Shown here in pieces: positions 8,676-16,875 of a DNA stretch of 64,000 nucleotides. Below the pieces are notes generated by a model that was not told the DNA's origin, searched no databases, and saw only the letters and a program-made list of their open reading frames with translations. Numbering within the stretch: position 1 is the stretch's first letter; each line of letters starts with the position of its first letter. Where the stretch lies: assembly GCA_023419605.1 (NCBI GenBank), contig JAEZXR010000015.1:1-64000 (forward strand). The letters run 5' to 3'. The translations under genes were made by a program, and so were the position numbers. This stretch comes from Bacillota bacterium. Lineage in GTDB: Bacteria > Bacillota > Clostridia > Acetivibrionales > JAEZXR01.

Positions 8676-8846
8676 TTAACCCTTAGGTGCAAAGGTTGCG
8701 CAGTCGGTTTCCTCTGTGTTTGCAGCATTTCTAGGCTGAACTTCTATTTTTTCTGCAGAACAATGGTCACCGCTCATATAGTACTCGCAGGTATTAACTA
8801 CGCACTTGATTCCTTCGTTCGGATGATTCATTTTGCTTACTCTCAT
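8676..8846 (-). CDS. small cysteine-rich DUF1540 protein
   Basis: A 56-residue minus-strand protein, short enough to be missed by many gene callers. It has four cysteines (C15, C20, C29, C49) in the DUF1540 pattern: an N-terminal CVVNTCEYY segment, a middle CSAEKIEV and a final DCATF. The ATG (8844-8846) is preceded by AAGGAGGG at a good spacing, and the gene ends in the bidirectional terminator. The cysteine pattern suggests a metal or Fe-S site. DUF1540 proteins are common in clostridia and often sporulation-linked, but their function is unknown. An overlapping forward frame (8670-8885) is judged spurious. Confidence 0.82.
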   Translation of the reverse strand: MRVSKMNHPNEGIKCVVNTCEYYMSGDHCSAEKIEVQPRNAANTEETDCATFAPKG

Positions 8847-9010
8847 GTTTTTCCCTCCTTTAAATTCATTTCAAATTTAGTATGACTTAAAAAAATATAT
8901 AATATTACGGGTGCATACCTGTAAAAAATTAGCGAATGAGGAGATATTATTATAAAAATATTGAATTAATAAAGTCGAATTAAAAACTTTTCAGTTTTAA
9001 CAATTTATTA

Positions 9011-9039
9011 TTGTAGTAACTAAAATAATATAGTATACT
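9011..9039 (+). promoter_or_regulatory. promoter of the xylose operon
   Basis: TTGTAG (9011-9016), a 17-base spacer and TATACT (9034-9039) stand 44 bases before the xylulokinase ATG. Its end overlaps the palindromic operator. Confidence 0.65.
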
Positions 9040-9061
9040 TTATAATATAATATTATAAAGT
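9037..9061. promoter_or_regulatory. perfect inverted repeat, likely XylR operator
   Basis: The arm ACTTTATAATAT (9037-9048) and its exact complement (9050-9061) are separated by one base. It overlaps the -10 box and the expected transcription start. The ROK regulator gene in the same operon is the likely binder. That link is inference from position. Confidence 0.72.
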
Positions 9062-9082
9062 CTGTTTTATGGGGGGAATAAA

Positions 9083-10609
9083 ATGGCATTTCTACTTGGC
9101 GTAGATATCGGTACCTCAGGTACTAAAACTGTGCTGTTTGATGAATCGGGCAATACCATCGCCAGCGCATTGGGGGAATACCCTCTCTACCAGCCCAATA
9201 ACGGCTGGGCGGAGCAGGACCCGGAAGACTGGTGGATCGCTACATTTACTACAATTAGAGCGGTTTTATCCAAAAGCGGTGTAAACCCTGAAGATGTAAA
9301 AGGCATCGGGCTCTCCGGCCAGATGCATGGAGCTGTACTTTTAGATGAAAACTATACTGTGATTCGCAAATCCATTATCTGGTGTGACCAGAGAAGTGCT
9401 GCGGAATGCGATCAGATTACTTCTTTAATCGGTAGGGAAAGATTGATTGAAATTACAGCAAATCCGGCTTTGACAGGGTTTACTGCATCTAAGGTTATGT
9501 GGGTGAAAAACAATGAGCCCCATAACTATGAAAAAATTAAAAAAATATTGCTTCCGAAGGACTATATCCGGTACAGGCTGACAGGAGAGTTTGCAACAGA
9601 AGTTTCAGACGCAAGCGGAATGCAATACATGGACATTCCAAAGAGACAGTGGAGCAGCGAGGTACTGGAAAAGCTGGGAGTCGAAAAAGAGTGGCTTGGA
9701 AAACTGTATGAGTCCCAGGAAGTAACGGGGGTTATCAGCAAAAAAGCAGCAGAACTAACAGGACTGAAAGAAGGAACACCCGTAGTTGGCGGAGGGGGAG
9801 ATCAGGCTGCTGGAGCGGTTGGAAACGGGATCGTAAAGAATGGTGTTATTTCCTCTACCATCGGCACCTCCGGGGTTGTATTCGCCTACTCCGACAAAGT
9901 AACCATCGATCCTCTGGGTCGAGTTCATACTTTCTGCCATGCGGTCCCCGGTACATGGCATGTCATGGGAGTGACCCAGGGCGCAGGTCTTTCTTTAAAG
10001 TGGTTCAGAGATAATTTCTGTATCGAGGAGAAGCGAACGGCGGAATTGATGAAGATCGATCCCTATATACTGATGGATCAAGAGGCTGAGAAAGTGGATG
10101 CAGGATGCAGCGGACTGGTTTACCTGCCGTATCTCATGGGAGAAAGAACTCCCCATCTGGACCCCAATGCAAGGGGAGTCTTTTTCGGACTTTCGGCAAA
10201 GCATGAAAAGCCAGACATGCTGCGGGCCGTTATGGAAGGTGTAGTCTACAGTCTGAAGGATTGTCTGGAAATCATCAAGGAAATGGGTGTCGATATCAAG
10301 GAAGTGAGAGCTTCCGGCGGCGGTGGAAAGAGCAAGCTGTGGAGGCAGATGCAGGCCGATGTATTCGGTACGGATATTACTACCATTAATTCCAGTGAGG
10401 GACCTGCTTTAGGCGTTGCGCTGCTTGCAGGTGTTGGAGCCGGAATTTACAGCAGTGTTCAGGAAGCCTGCGATGCAACCATCAAAGTAAGAAGCAGGCA
10501 GAATGCAGATCAGGGCTTGTATGAAAGGTATATGAAAAACTACAGGCTCTATAAAAATATTTATACATCACTGAAACAGGACTTTGCAGATCTGGCAGAA
10601 ATCCTATAA
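9083..10609 (+). CDS. xylB: xylulokinase
   Basis: Phosphorylates D-xylulose to xylulose 5-phosphate with ATP, the second step of xylose use. The 508-residue protein is an FGGY-family sugar kinase with the N-terminal ATPase-fold opening LGVDIGTSGTKTVLFDE and a second FGGY domain after residue 250. The catalytic-base aspartate is D240 in GGGGDQAAGA, and QMHG near residue 80 is the substrate-binding signature seen in xylulokinases. Clustering with xylA and a ROK regulator confirms the substrate. The ATG follows TGGGGGGAAT. It heads the xylB-xylR-xylA operon. Confidence 0.95.
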   Translation: MAFLLGVDIGTSGTKTVLFDESGNTIASALGEYPLYQPNNGWAEQDPEDWWIATFTTIRAVLSKSGVNPEDVKGIGLSGQMHGAVLLDENYTVIRKSIIWCDQRSAAECDQITSLIGRERLIEITANPALTGFTASKVMWVKNNEPHNYEKIKKILLPKDYIRYRLTGEFATEVSDASGMQYMDIPKRQWSSEVLEKLGVEKEWLGKLYESQEVTGVISKKAAELTGLKEGTPVVGGGGDQAAGAVGNGIVKNGVISSTIGTSGVVFAYSDKVTIDPLGRVHTFCHAVPGTWHVMGVTQGAGLSLKWFRDNFCIEEKRTAELMKIDPYILMDQEAEKVDAGCSGLVYLPYLMGERTPHLDPNARGVFFGLSAKHEKPDMLRAVMEGVVYSLKDCLEIIKEMGVDIKEVRASGGGGKSKLWRQMQADVFGTDITTINSSEGPALGVALLAGVGAGIYSSVQEACDATIKVRSRQNADQGLYERYMKNYRLYKNIYTSLKQDFADLAEIL

Positions 10610-10629
10610 CAGGAGCAAAAGAAGGAATT

Positions 10630-11829
10630 ATGACAAAACGGACAGGAAACAACCAATTTTTAAAACAACTGAATCAGAGCATCATCCTGGATCTTATACG
10701 GGTAAACAAGGCGATTTCCAAAGCGCAGCTGGCCGAGATCACAGGCCTGTCACCTACAGCCATTGGAATGATTACCTCAAGCCTGCAGGAGCAGGGGTAT
10801 ATTCACGAAACCGGCATCGGTGAGTCCAAAGGAGGAAGGAAACCGGTGCTTCTGGAGTTAAAACCGCGGTCCTATTATTCCGTCGGGGTTGACTTTGATG
10901 TGGACTATATGAATATCCTTCTGGTGGACATTACGGGGGAAATCATTAGTGAAAAAGCTTCCCGGGTTTCTCATTGGGAGTCTGTCGAAAAGGTCATGGA
11001 AAAGATGGAGAGTATGATTGACGACATTCTTTCTGAATTTTCCATTGAGACGGGAAAACTGCTGGGAATCGGAATATCCGTACCCGGTATGGTGGATTGG
11101 GAGCAGTGCGAAGTGGTAATGGCTCCAAACCTGGGATGGGAAAAGGTCGCTGTAAAAGATTACATGAAGCGTTTCCAGGAGATTCCCATTTACCTGGAAA
11201 ATGAAGCCATGGCCTCGGCCATCTGTGAAAACTGGGTGGGTTCCTGTCAGGGAATTAATAATTTTGTTTGTATCAATATTAAATCCGGTATCGGTGCGGG
11301 GATATTCACCCACGGCAGATTGTACAGAGGGGCCAGTGGAAGTGCGGGAGAAGTCGGGCACATTGTGGTAGACGAAAGCGGACCGAAGTGTGGATGTGGA
11401 AACTACGGCTGCCTGGAAACCATGGCCTCTACAAGTTATATCGTGGAAAAAGCGAGAAAGCTGATACGGCAGGGGAGTGTATCCAGTCTGAATGACGTTG
11501 AGGATGCTGACGGCATCACCATTGAGGATGTGATCCGGGCTGCAAGGAGCGGTGATGGTACCGCAATCAACATTCTGAATGAGTCGGCAAGATACTTGGG
11601 AATCGCCATATCCAATATTGCAAACACACTGAACCCTTCAAAAGTGATACTGGGTAAGGAGTTTGTAAAGTATGCGGATCTTGTCATGGAGCAGATTGTG
11701 AGTGTAGTAGCCTGCAAAGCCTTAAAATCACCGGCAGCCCATATGGATATTGCGTCATCCATGATAGGAGAAAGAGCATCCACACTGGGAGCAGCCCTGA
11801 TACCGGTAAAAACACTGTTTGGGAAGTAG
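10630..11829 (+). CDS. xylR: ROK family transcriptional repressor of the xylose operon
   Basis: A 399-residue regulator with a winged helix-turn-helix at about 15-75 and a ROK sugar-binding domain from 85 to 390. The ROK zinc site is complete: H244 in GEVGHI, and C254, C256 and C261 in CGCGNYGC. XylR of Bacillus has the same architecture and leaves DNA when xylose binds. Placed 20 bases after xylB, it is presumably autoregulated through the palindrome at 9037-9061. Xylose as inducer is inferred from the operon. Confidence 0.88.
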   Translation: MTKRTGNNQFLKQLNQSIILDLIRVNKAISKAQLAEITGLSPTAIGMITSSLQEQGYIHETGIGESKGGRKPVLLELKPRSYYSVGVDFDVDYMNILLVDITGEIISEKASRVSHWESVEKVMEKMESMIDDILSEFSIETGKLLGIGISVPGMVDWEQCEVVMAPNLGWEKVAVKDYMKRFQEIPIYLENEAMASAICENWVGSCQGINNFVCINIKSGIGAGIFTHGRLYRGASGSAGEVGHIVVDESGPKCGCGNYGCLETMASTSYIVEKARKLIRQGSVSSLNDVEDADGITIEDVIRAARSGDGTAINILNESARYLGIAISNIANTLNPSKVILGKEFVKYADLVMEQIVSVVACKALKSPAAHMDIASSMIGERASTLGAALIPVKTLFGK

Positions 11830-11924
11830 CTTCCATTCACGGTTTTAGGGATGCAGGGAATGTATCTCTGTGTGAAAGGAAGGAAAAATATATTTTATGA
11901 AAATTAAAATGGAGGTATTTAATT

Positions 11925-13244
11925 ATGACAGAATATTTTAAGGGCGTGTCAAAAATTCAATATGAAGGTAAGGATTCAGACAATCCGCTGGCGTTCAAAT
12001 ACTACAATGAAAACGAAGTCATCGGCGGCAAAACCATGAAGGACCATCTTCGGTTTGCAGTTGCATACTGGCATACCTTTCAGGGAACCGGTGGAGATCC
12101 CTTTGGACCTGGTACTGCCGTGAGGCCTTGGGATGCAATAACAAACCCCATGGAATTGGCAAAGGAGAAAGTTGCGGCTAATTTCGAATTCTGCGAAAAA
12201 CTGGGTGTGCCTTTCTTCTGCTTCCATGACAGAGATATCGCTCCGGAAGCTTCCACACTTAAGGAAACCAACAAGAACCTGGATGAAATCGTAGCTCTTA
12301 TTAAAGAGTACATGAAAACCAGCAGCGTAAAACTCCTCTGGGGTACTACCAATGCTTTTGGAAACCCTAGATTTGTGCACGGTGCATCTACTTCCTGCAA
12401 TGCCGATGCATTTGCTTATGCGGCTGCCCAGGTAAAGAAGGCCATGGAAGTCACCAAGGAACTGGGCGGTGAGAACTACGTCTTCTGGGGCGGAAGAGAA
12501 GGGTATGAAACGCTTTTGAATACGGACATGAAACTGGAACTGGACAATATGGGAAAATTCCTGGGGATGGCTGTTGAATACGCGAAGGAGATTGGCTTTA
12601 ACGGTCAGTTCCTTATCGAACCAAAGCCAAAGGAACCTACAAAACACCAGTATGACTTTGATACTACAACGGTAATTGGCTTTCTTCGAACCTATGGCCT
12701 GGAGAAATACTTCAAGATGAATATTGAGGCAAACCATGCAACTCTTGCAGGACATACCTTCCAGCACGAGCTGCGGGTTTCAAGAATCAACGGAATGCTG
12801 GGAAGCATCGATGCCAACCAGGGTGACTTGCTCCTGGGATGGGATACGGACCAATTCCCGACAAACCTCTATGATACGACACAGGCAATGTATGAAGTTC
12901 TCAAGGCCGGTGGATTTACAACAGGTGGTTTGAACTTTGATGCCAAAGTAAGAAGAGGTTCCTTTGAGCCGGTTGATTTGTTCTATGCACATATTGCAGG
13001 AATGGATGCCTTTGCCAAAGGCTTGAAGATCGCTCATAGAATCGTCGAAGATGGCAAGCTGGACCGCTTTGTCGAAGATCGGTATGCAAGCTACAAATCC
13101 GGCATTGGGCAGGATATCGTAAACGACAAGGTTGGCTTCAAGGAACTGGAGAAATATGCGCTGGAGCATGAAGTCAAAAACACCTCCGGAAGGCAGGAAA
13201 TGCTGGAGTCCTTGTTTAACCAGTATTTGATGGGAGATAAATAA
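11925..13244 (+). CDS. xylA: xylose isomerase
   Basis: Interconverts D-xylose and D-xylulose. The 439-residue length is that of the class II (long) isomerases of clostridia and Thermotoga. Catalytic H101 and D104 lie in CFHDRDI, the metal ligand E232 in IEPKPKEP, and the family signature FWGGREGYE near 187. A GGAGGT site stands 8 bases before the ATG. It lies 95 bases after xylR with no terminator between, so it is most likely the last gene of the operon. No xylose transporter is in the window. Confidence 0.97.
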   Translation: MTEYFKGVSKIQYEGKDSDNPLAFKYYNENEVIGGKTMKDHLRFAVAYWHTFQGTGGDPFGPGTAVRPWDAITNPMELAKEKVAANFEFCEKLGVPFFCFHDRDIAPEASTLKETNKNLDEIVALIKEYMKTSSVKLLWGTTNAFGNPRFVHGASTSCNADAFAYAAAQVKKAMEVTKELGGENYVFWGGREGYETLLNTDMKLELDNMGKFLGMAVEYAKEIGFNGQFLIEPKPKEPTKHQYDFDTTTVIGFLRTYGLEKYFKMNIEANHATLAGHTFQHELRVSRINGMLGSIDANQGDLLLGWDTDQFPTNLYDTTQAMYEVLKAGGFTTGGLNFDAKVRRGSFEPVDLFYAHIAGMDAFAKGLKIAHRIVEDGKLDRFVEDRYASYKSGIGQDIVNDKVGFKELEKYALEHEVKNTSGRQEMLESLFNQYLMGDK

Positions 13245-13271
13245 GCTTTGAATAGATAGAAAGTTCAACGT

Positions 13272-13317
13272 AAAAAGATCCGAAGGGAGAATGCCTCGGA
13301 TCTTTTTATGTTTTTTG
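13272..13317 (+). terminator. terminator of the xylose operon
   Basis: A 12-bp stem (13272-13283 with 13296-13307) contains AGATCCGA/TCGGATCT. It ends in a T run, with a second T run at 13311-13316. Confidence 0.88.
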
Positions 13318-13325
13318 TAAAAGCC

Positions 13326-13350
13326 GTATGATATAATGTGTATATCATAC
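13326..13350. promoter_or_regulatory. 10-bp inverted repeat over a TATAAT box
   Basis: GTATGATATA (13326-13335) and TATATCATAC (13341-13350) flank 5 bases. A perfect -10 TATAAT (13332-13337) lies inside. The -35 region is poor, so this may be an activator-dependent or repressed promoter for the signalling genes that follow. The binding protein is unknown. Confidence 0.6.
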
Positions 13351-13365
13351 CGTTCGAGGTGTATT

Positions 13366-13719
13366 ATGAAGGTTAAAGAGATTTTGAATGTACTGGAAGC
13401 TGAACTGATTGCAGGTCCCGAGAATCTGGAAATGGATATCCAAAGCGGCTGCGGTGCCGACTTGATGAGCGATGTAATGGCGTATGTAAAGGAAAGTGTT
13501 GTTCTGCTGACGGGTCTTGTAAATCCTCAAGTGATCCGTACGGCAGAAATGATGGATATCAAAGTCATTGCCTTTGTCCGGGGAAAGGATGTTACTCCTG
13601 CTATGGTTGCGCTGGCAGAGGAAAAGGGGATTACATTGTTAAAAACCGAGCTTCCCATGTTCATTGCATGTGGGAAATTATATTCTGCAGGTCTTACGAG
13701 AAGAGGTGTTAGGGATTGA
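13366..13719 (+). CDS. DRTGG domain protein, hydrogenase-associated
   Basis: A 117-residue protein that is essentially one DRTGG-type domain, the ligand-sensing fold also found next to CBS domains and in phosphotransacetylase N-termini. Key segments are SGCGADLMSDVMAY at 25-38 and VVLLTG near 46, after which the protein alternates beta and helix. No catalytic residues are evident, so it probably binds a small molecule or partner. ATG at 13366 follows GAGGTG; an upstream ATG lies inside the operator. It overlaps the next gene by 4 bases. A paralogue is at 15509-15871. Stand-alone DRTGG proteins next to hydrogenase genes are known in clostridia, with no established role. Confidence 0.8.
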   Translation: MKVKEILNVLEAELIAGPENLEMDIQSGCGADLMSDVMAYVKESVVLLTGLVNPQVIRTAEMMDIKVIAFVRGKDVTPAMVALAEEKGITLLKTELPMFIACGKLYSAGLTRRGVRD

Positions 13720-14144
13720 GTGATGCCATCAAGCTTTATTTTGAGATTCCGGGCCATGACCTGACAACGGCAGGAGAAGCTTCCAGCAGCGTGAAGAAGG
13801 TGCTGAACCAGCTAGGCATCAGTCCGCATACGATTAAAAAGGCGGCTGTATCCATGTATGAGGCTGAATTGAACGCGGTGATCCACGCGCAGGGCGGTAC
13901 AGCCAATATAGAAATCTCGCAGGAAAGAATCATTATTGAAATTAATGACCAGGGACCGGGTATACCGGATATAGAACTGGCCATGCAGGAAGGGTATTCC
14001 ACAGCTCCGGATTATATCAGGGAAATGGGCTTTGGTGCCGGGATGGGACTGCCCAATATGAAAAGATATGCAGATGAATTCAGTCTTGCATCGGAGGTTG
14101 GGAAAGGTACAAAAGTAAGATTGGTTGTAAACCTGAATCAATGA
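13716..14144 (+). CDS. RsbW-like serine kinase/anti-sigma type ATPase (HATPase_c_2)
   Basis: A 142-residue GHKL ATPase without a histidine phosphotransfer domain. The N box is around EAELNAVIHA (46-55), the G1 box is NDQGPGIPD (72-80), and the G2 box is in GFGAGMGLPNM. This is the layout of SpoIIAB and RsbW, which bind partner proteins and phosphorylate serine. The TTG start at 13716 overlaps the stop of the DRTGG gene. Because it is translated with DRTGG and hydrogenase-like proteins, it may relay their state, but no anti-anti-sigma factor is nearby. Confidence 0.82.
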   Translation: MSDAIKLYFEIPGHDLTTAGEASSSVKKVLNQLGISPHTIKKAAVSMYEAELNAVIHAQGGTANIEISQERIIIEINDQGPGIPDIELAMQEGYSTAPDYIREMGFGAGMGLPNMKRYADEFSLASEVGKGTKVRLVVNLNQ

Positions 14145-14181
14145 GGAAGACTCTGTGATGATTAAAGCCGGGGGTGATTTT

Positions 14182-15519
14182 GTGGAAAACTATTTTCATT
14201 CCGTAACTTTGGATGAAGATAAATGCAGGGGTTGTACAAATTGTATAAAACGGTGTCCCACAGAAGCGATACGGGTCAGAAAGAGTAAGGCAAGGATCAT
14301 TGGGGAACGGTGCATCGATTGCGGCGAGTGCATCAGGGTCTGTCCCTACCATGCAAAAAAAGCCATTACGGACCCTTTTGACACACTTCTGTCTTATAAA
14401 CATAGAGTCGCTATTCCGGCACCCACACTATACGGCCAGTTTAAGGCTGCCAAATCACGCGGTCACATTTTGTCCGCTCTGAAGCAAACCGGGTTTGATG
14501 AGGTGTATGAAGTGGCACGGGCTGCAGAGATCGTTACGGAAGCAAGTAAAGCCCTTCTAAAAAGAGAGAATCGAGCAAAACCTCTCATTTCTTCAGCATG
14601 TCCGGCTGTAGTCCGGCTGATACAGGTCCGGTTTCCCAGTCTTATTGATAATCTGGTGAAACTGGAGTCTCCCATGGAGGTAGCTGCCAGAATCGTTAAA
14701 AAGGAAGCTGTGGAGAAGAAGGGACTGCAGGAGAAGGAGATCGGAGTTTTCTTCATTACCCCGTGTGCAGCAAAGGCAACCAGTGTGAAGGCGCCGTACG
14801 AAAGAGAAAAGTCCTCCGTGGATGGTGTTATTTCCATACAGGATATGTATTTAAAAATTTTCAACTGCCTGGGTCGGTGCGGACAGGAAGAAGCCCTTGA
14901 ATTGGCAGGTTTTGAAGGCGTACGTTGGGCCAATTCCGGCGGAGAGAGCCTGGCACTGGGAATTGAGAAATTTTTGGCGGTAGACGGAATACACAGTGTC
15001 ATATCCATTCTGGAGGAAGTAGAGGGAGAGCGTCTGGAGGATATTGATTTTATAGAGGCGCTGGCCTGTACAGGAGGATGCCTTGGAGGGCCTTTGACCG
15101 TGGAGAACCTTTATGTGGCGAAAACACGCATCAAGAAGTTTGTTGATGAGGCCAAACAAACGCAAATCCAGGCAAAAAAATCTGATTTGCCCCATATCGA
15201 CCTGAATTGGTCCCTTCCCATGGAGCATAAGACGATACTGAAGTTGGATACGGATCTGACCCGGGCCATGAAAAAGCTGGAGGCTCTCGAGATTATCAAT
15301 AGGGGGCTGCCGGGACTGGATTGCGGTGCCTGCGGTGCACCTAGCTGCAGGGCTTTGGCGGAGGATATTGTAAGGGGTAAGGCAAATGAAACGGACTGTA
15401 TTTTTAAATTAAGGGAGAAAGTTCGAAACCTCGCGCTGCAGATGATGGAATTGGAGGCAAAGATGCCCCCGGTACTGGATAAAGACGGTGAAAGAGAGGC
15501 GAAGTTTGATGAGGATTAG
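14182..15519 (+). CDS. sensory-type [FeFe] hydrogenase-like Fe-S protein (group C-like)
   Basis: A 445-residue iron-sulfur protein: two 4Fe-4S ferredoxin sites near the N-terminus (CRGCTNCIKRCP and CIDCGECIRVCP), then a hydrogenase H-cluster domain, then a C-terminal Fe-S domain with CGACGAPSC. All four H-cluster cysteines are present: C140 in SSACP, C195 in TPCAAK, and C296 and C300 in ACTGGC. The residue before C140 is alanine, where catalytic hydrogenases have the proton-relay cysteine. This change is reported for sensory enzymes. No PAS domain is visible. GTG at 14182 is preferred because GGGGGTGAT stands 7 bases upstream; GTG 14155 or ATG 14158 would add 8-9 residues. A role in sensing H2 or redox state is inferred. 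Confidence 0.85.
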   Translation: MENYFHSVTLDEDKCRGCTNCIKRCPTEAIRVRKSKARIIGERCIDCGECIRVCPYHAKKAITDPFDTLLSYKHRVAIPAPTLYGQFKAAKSRGHILSALKQTGFDEVYEVARAAEIVTEASKALLKRENRAKPLISSACPAVVRLIQVRFPSLIDNLVKLESPMEVAARIVKKEAVEKKGLQEKEIGVFFITPCAAKATSVKAPYEREKSSVDGVISIQDMYLKIFNCLGRCGQEEALELAGFEGVRWANSGGESLALGIEKFLAVDGIHSVISILEEVEGERLEDIDFIEALACTGGCLGGPLTVENLYVAKTRIKKFVDEAKQTQIQAKKSDLPHIDLNWSLPMEHKTILKLDTDLTRAMKKLEALEIINRGLPGLDCGACGAPSCRALAEDIVRGKANETDCIFKLREKVRNLALQMMELEAKMPPVLDKDGEREAKFDED

Positions 15520-15871
15520 GGAGTTCGCACAAAAGATGAATATGAAAGTTTTAACGGGAGATCAGGGACTGGAAAAAGAGATAAAGGGCTTTTATGCCTG
15601 TGACCTGCTAAGTTGGGTTATGTCCCATGCGAGCCAGGGGGAGGCATGGATCACTGTCCACACTCACCTGAATATTGTAGCTGTTGCTGTTTTGGTAGAG
15701 ACTGGATGCCTTATAATACCGGAGGGCATTGCTGTTGAGGAGGCTACCCTTAAAAAAGCCATGGAAGAAAATGTTGCCATTCTGAGTACCGGCATGAGTG
15801 CCTATGAGGTGTGCTGGAGAGGACATGAACTCCTAGAAAAGGGAGAATTGAAAATGGAGAATGGAGAATGA
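15509..15871 (+). CDS. second DRTGG domain protein
   Basis: A 120-residue paralogue of the protein at 13366-13719, again a single DRTGG-type domain (GFYACDLLSWVMSHA at about 30-44). The ATG at 15509 follows GAGAGGCGAAG and overlaps the end of the hydrogenase-like gene by 11 bases, so translation is coupled. The last eight or so codons (ending ELKMENGE) fall in a copy of a short dispersed repeat, meaning the natural C-terminus may have been replaced or extended by repeat insertion. Function unknown. Two DRTGG proteins in one operon suggest a heterodimer or two ligands. Confidence 0.78.
   Translation: MRIREFAQKMNMKVLTGDQGLEKEIKGFYACDLLSWVMSHASQGEAWITVHTHLNIVAVAVLVETGCLIIPEGIAVEEATLKKAMEENVAILSTGMSAYEVCWRGHELLEKGELKMENGE
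15843..15871. repeat. AATTGAAAATGGA-type dispersed repeat at a gene end
   Basis: This stretch shares AATTGAAAATGGA and GAATGGA with the right arm of the palindromic repeat at 20557-20651 read on the other strand. It supplies the last codons and stop of the second DRTGG gene. Confidence 0.55.
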
Positions 15872-15878
15872 CGGTTCC

Positions 15879-15908
15879 TTTATTCATCCGTTGTTTATTC
15901 ATCCGTTG
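15879..15908 (+). repeat. tandem 15-bp direct repeat
   Basis: TTTATTCATCCGTTG occurs twice with no gap, between the DRTGG and PHP genes. It ends 12 bases before the GGAGG of the PHP gene. It may be a replication-slippage duplication. Confidence 0.8.
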
Positions 15909-15928
15909 TTTTTTCTTTCGGAGGTTTT

Positions 15929-16678
15929 ATGCGTGCATACATGGATTTGCATATTCATTCCGCACTCTCTCCCTGTGCAGAGGAGGAGATGACACCGAAT
16001 AATATTGTTAACATGGCGTGGCTGAAGGGATTGGACATTATTGCCGTCACGGATCACAATGCGGCTGAAAATTGCAGTGCTGTTTTGAACTGCGCAAAGA
16101 AGAGAGGTATTCTTGCCATTCCGGGAATGGAAGTGGAGACACGGGAGGAAGTACATATTCTATGCCTTTTTCCTGATGCGGAAGCAGCCTCTGAGATGCA
16201 GAAAAGGGTCTGGAATTGTCTGCCGGAGAGCAAAAACAGAGCGGATATCTTTGGCCAGCAACAGGTGATGGATGAGGAGGACCAGGTTGTGGCCGAAGTG
16301 GAAAGAATGCTGGTAACAGCTGCAAATATCGGCGTGGAAGAGGTTTTTACCCTGGTAGAATGTCTGGGTGGTGTGGCGATACCGGCCCATGTGGATCGTT
16401 CATCCTATAGTATTATTTCAAACCTGGGGTTTATTCCTGAGGATGTACCCGTTCATTTTATTGAGATTTCACGGCAGTGTGACCCGGACGTGCATTCCAT
16501 CGGAAAAGTGCTCCAGGGAAGGTACCCTTACCTCCGAACCTCGGACGCCCATCGGCTGGAGGACATTCTGGAGCGGGAATTTTATTTGGAGCTGGATGAA
16601 ATAAGCGTGGCAGCTCTTTTTAGAACCCTGCGCAGCGGCTCAAACAGCAACAAAGGTGAAGCTTTTAACTTGACTTAA
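15929..16678 (+). CDS. PHP domain metal-dependent phosphoesterase
   Basis: A 249-residue PHP-family hydrolase. The metal-binding set is visible in order: H8 and H10 in DLHIHS, TDHN near 41-44, E71 in GMEVE, H77 after EEV, H in IPAHVDR, and DAH near the end. YciV-type PHP proteins cleave phosphate esters such as 3',5'-nucleotide bisphosphates or short RNAs. Which substrate this one uses is unknown. RBS CGGAGGT lies before the ATG. It is the last gene of the signalling block and is found in the same neighbourhood in other clostridia as I recall, so it may act on the block's signal. Confidence 0.85.
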   Translation: MRAYMDLHIHSALSPCAEEEMTPNNIVNMAWLKGLDIIAVTDHNAAENCSAVLNCAKKRGILAIPGMEVETREEVHILCLFPDAEAASEMQKRVWNCLPESKNRADIFGQQQVMDEEDQVVAEVERMLVTAANIGVEEVFTLVECLGGVAIPAHVDRSSYSIISNLGFIPEDVPVHFIEISRQCDPDVHSIGKVLQGRYPYLRTSDAHRLEDILEREFYLELDEISVAALFRTLRSGSNSNKGEAFNLT

Positions 16679-16797
16679 AAGGGCTAAGCCTGCCAGTGCC
16701 ACTAAATCAGCGTTTTGTGTCATTATGGGTAGTACAAGCAGGGAAGGGAACAGGGGAATCAGTCAAATTACCTGCTAAGGTTTTTGCAGGATGCGTA

Positions 16798-16829
16798 TTG
16801 ACAGGGTGCTCCATGTACTTTAATATAAT
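16798..16829 (+). promoter_or_regulatory. promoter of metA
   Basis: A perfect TTGACA (16798-16803) is followed by TAATAT (16821-16826, 17-base spacer) or TATAAT (16824-16829, 20-base spacer). The leader to the ATG is under 50 bases, too short for a SAM riboswitch. Confidence 0.65.
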
Positions 16830-16875
16830 ATACAATCTATAGAAATAAATACCAATGATGTTAAGGGGGGGTATC

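Noticed and set aside
13326..13350. Shared operator with 56053-56067
   Set aside because: Both contain ATGATATA and TATCAT, but these extend the TATAAT box in both directions and the spacers differ. The likeness is probably chance.
16679..16875. SAM riboswitch or T-box before metA
   Set aside because: The promoter leaves a leader of less than 50 bases with no terminator hairpin, too short for either.
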